Source of the DNA: Baffinella frigidus
Lineage: Eukaryota; Cryptophyceae; Cryptomonadales; Baffinellaceae
Length of the DNA: 26,331 nt
Reading direction: 5' to 3'
Assembly: GCA_026770585.1 (NCBI GenBank)
Contig: MU646425.1
Location: forward strand, 59,616 to 85,946
Each line of letters begins with the position of its first letter. The first letter of the stretch is position 1. A program made the translations under genes and the position numbers. Under the pieces are notes generated by a model. It searched no databases. It had not been told where the DNA came from and worked only from the letters and a program-made list of their open reading frames with translations. Below are positions 25,101 to 26,331 of the stretch, piece after piece.

Positions 25101-26276
25101 CGACCCCCTCCGCCTGCTCCCTACGTCTGATGCATAGATCTTATAGGAAACTCATAGGAAACTCACAGGAAACTCATAGGAAACTGATGGGAAACTCATT
25201 GGAAACTCATAGGAAATGCATAAGAGACTCATAGGAAACTCATAGGAAACTTGTAGCAAACTCATAGGAACATGATAGGAAGCTGATAGGAAACTGATAG
25301 GAAACTGGTACGAAACTCATAGGAAACTGATACGGGGAGCACAGGTGTGCAACCGGTGGCGGCGCGCGCACGACAAAGAGGACATCGCGTCCCCCGCCAG
25401 CAGCCTCGACCCCCTCCGCCTCCTCCAACGCATCGCAGAGCTCGAGTCCGCCAACGTCGACATGCAGGTCCGCCCGCGGCATTTATTTACAAGTCGGTTT
25501 TACGCTCGCGTCCACGTTTGTATGGGGGCTGGGCACGTTCCCGTGGTTAACGTGACCAGATCCCGTACAAACTCTCTAAAAGTACGCACTTGTAGATTTT
25601 AAAGAAAGGCCGCGGCCAGCCTGGACCCCCTCCGCCTCCTGCAGCGCATCGCAGAATCCGAGTCAGGTGCTTTTAAGCACGTCTTACACGAAACGTTTCA
25701 GGTCTCATACGAAACGGTATAGATCTCAAACCCTCTCCGCCCCCCCCCCCCCATCTGTTAGAGCGAATCCGGGAAGACGTTGCGGATTCTTGGGGTTTGA
25801 GGTTCCGAGGTTTTGAGGTTGTTTGTACCAGGAACTCGATTTGCAGAGGGTTGTAACTGTTTCATGTTTTATTACTGTTACAAACAGGTCCGTCCATCCT
25901 CCTCCTCATCATCCTCCTCCTCCTGTCTGACGTGGCGTGACGCGCATGGATTGGCGGCCCCTACGGTAGGCAATACCGTAGGGTCATAGGGGGGTTCCTA
26001 CGGATATGGTAACGGAAAGGTGGACCGATGTGGGCCGAAAATCCCTTCGTAGCCCGCTGTGTGGTTGGCGCAGTTCACACTCAACTCAGAGGGAAGCCCG
26101 TACGCACACGGGCCCGCCTCGGCACGTGCCTAATAACCTGTGCACGTTTCGAGTAAAGTCGCTTTTTCTCTCCCTAACCTGTTCGCGTGGGCAGATCGAG
26201 TTGGAGAGTCTCGCAATGGCGCAAGAGTCAGCCTCCCCGACGGCCGTCGTGCGCACCTCCCTCTCCCTCTCCGCAA
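6759..26276 (+). CDS. Kinesin heavy chain-like motor protein (kinesin-1-like), 5' part
   Basis: A plus-end-type microtubule motor is predicted. Exons: 6759-7142, 8673-8756, 11035-11117, 11435-11477, 12309-12376, 12947-13016, 14387-14487, 15260-15348, 16862-16921, 18231-18363, 20153-20228, 20828-20893, 22386-22487, 22577-22679, 23124-23205, 24340-24412, 25345-25467 and 26195-26276. All phases agree. Landmarks: [10 protein letters not shown] (residue 74), P-loop [13 protein letters not shown], switch [11 protein letters not shown], switch [44 protein letters not shown], then the neck [14 protein letters not shown]. The ETLSTLKFG and LSAEEL neck most resemble kinesin-1. The stalk continues past the window. 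Introns 4 and 6 start GC rather than GT. Confidence 0.93.
7370..7530. mobile_element. Inverted-repeat element with CCACACAGCGG ends
   Basis: The left end CCACACAGCGGGCTACGAAG matches the complement of the right end, CTTCGAAGTCCGCTGTGTGG, with few mismatches. The middle has CCCTACGGGTTGCCTACCGT. A partial copy in the opposite orientation lies at about 25950-26063. Confidence 0.88.
7720..7912. mobile_element. Inverted-repeat element
   Basis: The left arm CCAACCCTCACGGAAGGACC then AAATCGATGGATT pairs with the right arm AATCGACGATTTGGTCTTTC then CGTGAGGGTTGG. The loop contains the duplicated CCCAGATCTGGGG palindromes. Confidence 0.82.
8034..8162. mobile_element. 129-base inverted-repeat element
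   Basis: CTAGCTCTGCCTCACTCGG at the left and CCGAGTCAGGCAGAGCTAG at the right are complementary apart from one position. Confidence 0.85.
8230..8672 (+). promoter_or_regulatory. Array of duplicated 3' splice-site units before exon 2
   Basis: Units combining TTGACTAA (a good branch-point match) with CTCTCGTGCGCAG (pyrimidine run plus acceptor) and AGCGA or AGGGG recur at about 28-30 base spacing from 8240 to 8455, and again at 8630-8672. The last is the true exon 2 acceptor (TTCTCGTGCGCAG, then AGCGAGGTG). Because several units also carry AGCGA, the unit looks like a copy of the intron end plus the first exon bases. Related units occur at 7648-7678 and 7996-8024. Confidence 0.85.
8673..8756 (+). 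CDS. Kinesin exon 2
   Basis: 28 codons, phase 0-0, donor GTCCCT. It reads [20 protein letters not shown] then [12 protein letters not shown] begins the P-loop motif that exon 3 completes (TGAGKT). Confidence 0.95.
8901..9515 (+). repeat. Partial copies of kinesin exon 2 (3' part)
   Basis: Copies: 8901-8960 ([20 protein letters not shown], donor GTTTTA); 9098-9155 ([18 protein letters not shown] intact, with about 75 bases of intron as after exon 2); a stub at about 9220-9238; 9352-9388 ([11 protein letters not shown]); and a trace at 9493-9515. All but the last keep CAG followed by GT. None has the exon start SEVFAEV or an acceptor at the right place. Confidence 0.92.
8962..9097. mobile_element. 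Inverted-repeat element fused to an exon 2 copy
   Basis: The left arm TTTATCTCAGATAAACACTT then GTCGTTTTCCTACAG, and the right arm AAGTTGACGGATTTTGTAGG then TTTAGGAAAACG, are inverted. The right end is missing: it runs into the exon copy at ACGACTCGG. Confidence 0.82.
9698..9853. mobile_element. Complete inverted-repeat element of the same family
   Basis: Ends TTTATCTCAGAAAAGGACTT and its complement AAGTCCTTTTCTGAGATAAA. The inner arms match those at 8962-9097 (CCACAAATCCGTCAA and TTGACGGTTTTGTAGG). It is about 156 bases with no reading frame. Confidence 0.9.
10070..10990 (+). repeat. Tandem units carrying kinesin exon 3 copies (P-loop)
   Basis: Four extra copies precede the used exon: 10181-10218 ([12 protein letters not shown]-loop Gly changed to Glu), 10284-10345, 10551-10607 and 10806-10861 ([11 protein letters not shown](A/T)ADDAGII intact). 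Copies 2-4 lose the exon after GGCATCATC, running into CGCTTCxGCxTCGATAG. Each unit, about 255-270 bases, also repeats TTAATTAGGCCGCCTAATTA and GTGGACTGATAC. Acceptor-like CAG or TAG precedes each copy. Confidence 0.92.
11035..11117 (+). CDS. Kinesin exon 3 (P-loop)
   Basis: The acceptor ACCACCAG ends at 11034 and the donor is GTAACA at 11118. It reads [20 protein letters not shown] then RALHELF plus a split Ala codon. With exon 2 it gives [11 protein letters not shown], the ATP phosphate-binding loop. It is the only copy with both the 5' and 3' parts. Confidence 0.93.
11160..11434. repeat. CCCGAAA repeats with a 3' copy of exon 3
   Basis: Heptamers CCCGAAA and CCCTGAA at 11190-11285. Then 11289-11325 repeats GGCATCATCCCGCGCGCACT through TTCGC with donor GTAACA and the following AACAACCCC. 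More heptamers run to the exon 4 acceptor. Confidence 0.9.
11435..11477 (+). CDS. Kinesin exon 4 (43 bases), GC donor
   Basis: The acceptor ACTCAG ends at 11434. It reads (A)[14 protein letters not shown]. The phase to exon 5 ([11 protein letters not shown]) requires the donor GCACTC after AAG, so this is a GC-AG intron. [18 protein letters not shown] corresponds to the conserved (V)xVSYxEIYxExxxDLL of kinesins. Confidence 0.88.
11478..12000. repeat. Kinesin intron 4: purine-rich duplication and heptamer repeats
   Basis: 11600-11790 contains an imperfect inverted repeat: TAGAGCTATTCCGGTAGGACTTGT on the left, and ACAAGTCCTACCGGAATGGCTCTA on the right at about 11771-11794. Inner CGATTTCGAGATTTCGAGAC on the left pairs with GAAATCTCGAAGTCG on the right. 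CCCCAAA repeats follow to 12000. Confidence 0.78.
12001..12308 (+). repeat. Two complete exon 5 copies in an exact 154-base tandem array
   Basis: Copies start at 12001 and 12155, the used exon at 12309: two steps of exactly 154 bases. Each copy has CCAG before GCATCGATGCTGGAGATCTA, reads ASMLEIY(I/M)[11 protein letters not shown], then diverges to RSC(E/V)SLG with a consensus donor GTGAGT. That donor is phase 1, whereas exon 6 needs phase 2. Confidence 0.93.
12309..12376 (+). CDS. Kinesin exon 5
   Basis: The acceptor GGCCCCAG ends at 12308 and the donor is GTCCCG at 12377. It reads [20 protein letters not shown] then KL with a split Arg. It was chosen over the two upstream copies because only its donor phase fits exon 6 (giving [12 protein letters not shown]). 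Confidence 0.88.
12679..12748 (+). repeat. Full-length copy of kinesin exon 6 with a dead donor
   Basis: The acceptor ACCCAG ends at 12678. It reads [20 protein letters not shown] then NAQ, with one replacement (Val to Gly) in 23 codons. After CAG comes CCTGCC rather than GCAAAC, so no donor is present. Confidence 0.9.
12947..13016 (+). CDS. Kinesin exon 6, GC donor
   Basis: The acceptor GCGTGGCAG ends at 12946, with a branch-point-like TTGACTGATG about 25-30 bases upstream. It reads [20 protein letters not shown] then NAQ. The next exon begins AALSVVKAG in phase 0, so the intron begins GCAAAC: the third GC-AG intron of the window. Confidence 0.88.
13017..13472. repeat. Telomere-like heptamer block
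   Basis: CCCTGAA, CCCCGAA and CCCTAAA runs, including six near-perfect CCCTAAA units at 13365-13397. At 13096-13145 GGGTTTAGGGTT faces TTAACCCTAAACCCT, an inverted pair. Confidence 0.9.
13473..14230 (+). repeat. Four 5' copies of kinesin exon 7 in about 200-270-base units
   Basis: Copies start at 13473, 13741, 13967 and 14168, each after CAG, and read [20 protein letters not shown] with few replacements. The copy at 13741 has two extra bases (frameshift). All stop matching at ATGAACC and pass into CCTCAACCC/CCTAAAACC repeats, then CCGTAGGGACCAA and an ATTATATTAT tract, before the next CAG. The used exon continues with CAGCACTCGAGC. Confidence 0.94.
14387..14487 (+). CDS. Kinesin exon 7 (switch I)
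   Basis: The acceptor GTAAGCAG ends at 14386 and the donor is GTACCG at 14488. It reads [20 protein letters not shown] then [22 protein letters not shown] is the switch I NxxSSRSH motif that senses the nucleotide gamma-phosphate. It is the only one of five copies to include this motif in full with the 5' part. Confidence 0.95.
14634..14808 (+). repeat. 3' copies of exon 7
   Basis: 14634-14693 repeats ACGGGAGCGACGAACATGAA through CATCCTCACCCTCCG with donor GTCTGC, retaining [10 protein letters not shown]. 14784-14808 is a shorter stub, SHCILAL, followed by GTACCG. Confidence 0.9.
15260..15348 (+). CDS. Kinesin exon 8 (switch II)
   Basis: The acceptor GAATGCAG ends at 15259 and the donor is GTTCTG at 15349. 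It reads [20 protein letters not shown] then AGLERVDRT plus a split Gly. DLAGLE takes the place of the near-invariant DLAGSE of switch II. Confidence 0.94.
15486..15744 (+). repeat. Two 3' copies of kinesin exon 8
   Basis: 15486-15551 ([20 protein letters not shown] then T, donor GTTCTG) and 15691-15744 ([17 protein letters not shown], donor GTGGCG). The atypical Leu is coded CTC, CTG and TTG in the exon and the two copies. The following intron text (GAGCCCC and GTAAAGCAA) is repeated as well. Confidence 0.92.
15760..16861 (+). repeat. Array of about 57-60-base units derived from the end of intron 8
   Basis: Roughly ten units of TTTTGTAAAGCACTTAATCA, ACTTTTCCTGATGCGGCAAC and TTGTGGGACGCAGCAA lie at 16290-16840, with looser relatives from 15760. 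The last unit runs into the true exon 9 acceptor (TTTTGGGGACAG). Degenerate exon 9 starts occur at 15905-15920 and 16107-16133 (GGGCAAGGCGCTCGGGGAGG). Confidence 0.85.
16862..16921 (+). CDS. Kinesin exon 9
   Basis: The acceptor GGGGACAG ends at 16861 and the donor is GTCAGA at 16922. It reads [19 protein letters not shown] with split Gly codons at both ends, the switch II cluster/alpha-4 region (typical INxSLSALG). Confidence 0.94.
17223..17752 (+). repeat. Five 3' copies of exon 9 with intron
   Basis: ACCTCTCTCTCCGCCCTTGG-like ends occur at about 17226-17252, 17366-17391, 17484-17511, 17577-17608 and 17725-17750. Four are followed by GTCTGA, GTCAAA or GTCAAC (donor kept). Copied intron text includes CCTGATATCCCACCCTGCCA and CTTGGATTTCAGTCTAGACC. 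The third copy lacks a donor. Confidence 0.88.
17926..17997. repeat. 18-base tandem repeat x4
   Basis: ATCGCGATTCTCCCAAAA four times, almost perfect, immediately before a degenerate exon 10 copy. TCGCGA is palindromic. Confidence 0.95.
18000..18066 (+). pseudogene. Degenerate copy of kinesin exon 10 (middle part)
   Basis: GCGCAAGCCGGGCGATCGCA through CTCCTCAATTCCCTGAC reads [20 protein letters not shown] then SL. It matches exon 10 apart from Ile-Pro to Thr-Arg and a missing Lys codon, and lacks both splice sites. Confidence 0.88.
18231..18363 (+). CDS. Kinesin exon 10
   Basis: The acceptor TTTCTCGCAG ends at 18230 and the donor is GTGAAA at 18364. It reads [20 protein letters not shown] then [20 protein letters not shown] and ASP plus a split Arg. 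[11 protein letters not shown] and LGGNxKT are kinesin motor signatures. At 133 bases it is the largest internal exon. Confidence 0.96.
18428..18480. repeat. 15-base tandem repeat x3
   Basis: CTGAGGTCTCAGCCG three times. The start of a longer block (AGAAGCAACTTTTGCTTTCA onward) recurs at about 18475, 18700 and 19079. Confidence 0.92.
18566..19838 (+). repeat. 3' copies of exon 10 with intron
   Basis: 18566-18618 ([16 protein letters not shown], donor GTGAAA, then ACCCCCAAGACC as after exon 10); 18833-18885 ([22 protein letters not shown]); a stub at 19170-19190 (SLGGN); and 19804-19838 (MLVTASP, GTGAAA). The remaining intron has homopolymer A and C runs and no recognised gene. Confidence 0.9.
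19840..19925. repeat. Short direct repeat in intron 10
   Basis: ATTTCGCCATGCAAAACGGG GGTATxTTAGACT occurs twice (about 19852-19881 and 19889-19920), right after the last 3' copy of exon 10. Confidence 0.88.
20015..20144 (+). repeat. Exon 10 fragment running into an 18-base minisatellite
   Basis: GCGGTCACGTCCCCTTCCGG and GACTCGAAGCTGACTTT resemble exon 10 [11 protein letters not shown] (here [10 protein letters not shown]). From GACTTTG the sequence becomes five units of 18 bases (GACTTTGGAGGTGGATGT type) ending ten bases before exon 11. Confidence 0.88.
20153..20228 (+). CDS. Kinesin exon 11 (end of motor, neck linker)
   Basis: The acceptor GGCCGCAG ends at 20152 and the donor is GTCAAC at 20229. 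It reads [20 protein letters not shown] then RNLVK. ETLSTLxFGxRAxxIxN closes the motor; the spacing from the exon 10 SP to ETL is as in kinesin-1. Confidence 0.95.
20229..20625. mobile_element. Intron 11 with an inverted-repeat element (about 20475-20584)
   Basis: CTGTTGGCCACGAAAAGAAT ... GGCAAACGTCGACGT on the left pairs with ACGTCCACGTTTGGC ... GTGTGGCCAACATATG on the right. The rest of the intron has no recognised content. Confidence 0.75.
20626..20772 (+). repeat. Truncated neck-exon copy with duplicated CCTACGGG element pieces
   Basis: 20626-20656 reads [10 protein letters not shown] after ACAACAG, then is broken by AGGAACCCCCCTACGTCCCT. CGTCCCTACGGGTTxCCTAC plus CGTAGGGTCGTATG occurs at about 20672-20706 and again at 20734-20768. 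Confidence 0.9.
20828..20893 (+). CDS. Kinesin exon 12 (neck)
   Basis: The acceptor ACAACAG ends at 20827 and the donor is GTCACA at 20894. It reads [20 protein letters not shown] then HE, phase 0-0. VNxxLSxxEL is the kinesin-1 neck-linker/neck junction. LERLLNSL is the start of a coiled coil. Confidence 0.93.
21050..22171 (+). repeat. Neck-exon cassette array: six more copies
   Basis: Copies: 21050-21097, 21254-21301, 21407-21454, 21605-21645 (5' truncated), 21818-21865 and 22124-22171. Five are exactly 48 bases, [16 protein letters not shown] (last one LLASL), preceded by GATAG and followed by GTCACA, GTCACG or GTCGAC. Each is a possible in-frame 16-residue exon. Spacers are 10-base TTCCTATCAG repeats up to about 21560, then the complementary CTGATAGGAA type from about 21650. 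Confidence 0.95.
22172..22385. repeat. CCCTAAA telomere-like block
   Basis: About a dozen CCCTAAA/CCCTAAG units at 22222-22300, among the purest of the window, lead into exon 13. Confidence 0.92.
22386..22487 (+). CDS. Kinesin exon 13 (coiled coil)
   Basis: The acceptor GCCCACAG ends at 22385 and the donor is GTTCGT at 22488. 34 codons, phase 0-0: [20 protein letters not shown] then [14 protein letters not shown]. Heptad-like leucines suggest a stalk coiled coil. It may be alternative to exon 14 or used together with it. Confidence 0.85.
22577..22679 (+). CDS. Kinesin exon 14 (second version of exon 13 with a Ser/Pro-rich end)
   Basis: The acceptor AACTACAG ends at 22576 and the donor is GTTCGA at 22680, phase 1. 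It repeats [18 protein letters not shown] with only synonymous changes, then continues [17 protein letters not shown]. Its phase 1 end fits exon 15, so exon 14 is needed for a continuous frame while exon 13 can be included or skipped. Confidence 0.8.
22690..23123 (+). repeat. CCATAAA/CCCAAAA repeats with a 3' copy of exon 14
   Basis: An ACCATAA tandem at 22720-22805, then 22818-22876, a copy of the end of exon 14 ([20 protein letters not shown]). Then CCCTACA, CCCTAAA and CCCAAAA runs continue to exon 15. The copy's donor region reads CTGTTC instead of CGGTTC. Confidence 0.88.
23124..23205 (+). CDS. Kinesin exon 15 (acidic, low complexity)
   Basis: The acceptor CCCACAG ends at 23123 and the donor is GTTGTG at 23206. 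In phase with exon 14 it reads [20 protein letters not shown] then EDDGVD. The frame is supported by a downstream copy that loses exactly one GAG codon and has wobble changes in this frame. No known domain. Confidence 0.75.
23206..23700. repeat. Copy of exon 15 and CCCTCACCCTAAGC repeats
   Basis: 23380-23429 repeats [18 protein letters not shown] followed by GTTGTGA. 23470-23575 has about seven units of 15 bases (CCCTAAGCCCCTCAC), then CCCTGAAACCCGAACC units. Confidence 0.9.
23700..24338. repeat. CCCGAAA/CCCTGGA repeats with two exon 16 5' copies
   Basis: Long degenerate heptamer runs. Exon 16 starts are embedded at 24099-24135 (TPSGGGGW) and 24204-24243 ([13 protein letters not shown]), each passing directly back into CCCGAAACC repeats. 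Confidence 0.9.
24340..24412 (+). CDS. Kinesin exon 16
   Basis: The acceptor GGAGCAG ends at 24339 and the donor is GTGCAC at 24413. It reads [20 protein letters not shown] then TLSA, in phase with exons 15 and 17. Low-complexity linker of unknown role. Confidence 0.75.
24445..25340 (+). repeat. 10-base CCTATCAG/CTCATAGGAAA satellite with copies of exons 16 and 17
   Basis: TTTCCTATCAG-type spacer at 24450-24535; exon 16 3' copy 24541-24593 (donor GTAAAC). Then the complementary AGGAAACTGATAGGAAACTC type follows at 24640-24780, 24890-25020 and 25140-25325. Between these lie exon 17 copies: 24815-24868 (degenerate) and 25039-25118 ([20 protein letters not shown] intact, acceptor ACAG, then truncated). 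Confidence 0.9.
25345..25467 (+). CDS. Kinesin exon 17 (stalk)
   Basis: The acceptor AGCACAG ends at 25344 and the donor is GTCCGC at 25468. 41 codons, phase 0-0: [41 protein letters not shown]. The second half is coiled-coil-like. Confidence 0.88.
25612..25666 (+). repeat. 3' copy of kinesin exon 17
   Basis: Reads [19 protein letters not shown]. It matches exon 17 with four synonymous codon changes, one replacement (Leu to Ser) and a missing Ser codon. The splice sites are not convincing. Confidence 0.85.
25946..26063. mobile_element. Partial reverse copy of the 7370-7530 element
   Basis: CCTACGGTAGGCAATACCGT through AAAATCCCTTCGTAGCCCGC TGTGTGG is the reverse complement of the left two thirds of the element in intron 1, with scattered mismatches. 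Confidence 0.85.
26195..26276 (+). CDS. Kinesin exon 18 (last in window)
   Basis: The acceptor GTGGGCAG ends at 26194 and the donor is GTAAGC at 26277. In phase with exon 17 it reads [20 protein letters not shown] then TSLSLSA. This joins NVDMQ to IELES, extending the coiled coil before a Ser/Thr-rich part. The gene continues beyond the window. Confidence 0.82.
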
Positions 26277-26311
26277 GTAAGCTATCCCCAGGATCCCTGT
26301 GGTCTACCGTA

Positions 26312-26331
26312 GTATATATATATATATATAT
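26312..26331. repeat. TA microsatellite at the window end
   Basis: (TA)n from 26312 to the last base; its length is unknown because the window stops. Confidence 0.9.

Noticed and set aside
25888-25965. Possible exon with a Ser run ([21 protein letters not shown]), phase 0-0
   Set aside because: Its start CAG-GTCCGTCC resembles the donor side of exon 17 (CAG-GTCCGCCC), so it is more likely a copied exon end, and its donor would lie in the CCTACGGTAGG element. Exon 17 joins exon 18 well without it.
1-26331. Whole pattern as a sequencing or assembly artefact
   Set aside because: Copies are diverged, mostly at synonymous sites, with individual breakpoints and inserted elements, which read errors or collapsed repeats would not produce. 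Long reads would still be the proper test.

Overview
This window is nuclear DNA from a eukaryote with spliceosomal introns, probably an alga or another protist. Two genes lie on the + strand, cut into very short exons (about 43-133 bases, apart from a 384-base first exon) and separated by repeat-packed introns. No bacterial operon, rRNA, tRNA or CRISPR array was seen. Most introns contain degenerate CCCTAAA/CCCTGAA (plant/algal telomere-like) repeats, mostly with the C-rich strand in the sense direction. The species cannot be named from the sequence; a photosynthetic or secondarily photosynthetic protist is an inference from the ALDH12-type enzyme and the repeat type.

Layout. (1) 46-4439: the last seven exons of a delta-1-pyrroline-5-carboxylate dehydrogenase (ALDH12/P5CDH-type, proline catabolism), ending in TAA. 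(2) 4440-6758: intergenic, filled with small hairpin (MITE-like) elements. One family recurs at least six times, with ends reading CTACAGGGGTACCTCGCTC. (3) 6759-26276 and beyond the window: a kinesin with a conventional (kinesin-1-like) motor. Eighteen exons were joined here by hand with consistent phases (1822 coding bases, about 607 codons). They cover a 73-residue N-terminal extension, the whole motor, the neck linker and neck, and the start of a coiled-coil/Ser-Pro-rich stalk.

The main oddity affects both unrelated genes. Most exons are accompanied by direct copies of part of the same exon plus the adjoining intron edge, 2 to 8 copies each. Copies carry either the 5' part with its acceptor or the 3' part with its donor. 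They differ from the working exon mostly at synonymous positions. Copy edges often fall in telomere-like repeats or hairpin elements, sometimes at short shared sequence. In two introns the 3' end of the intron itself has been multiplied into an array. The most striking case is the kinesin neck exon: five further 48-base, phase 0-0 copies lie behind TAG, each able in principle to add 16 in-frame coiled-coil residues.

The two genes have no obvious functional link; they share only this mode of intron growth. All exon borders come from reading-frame, splice-site and family comparison by eye. No alignment, transcript or database search was run.
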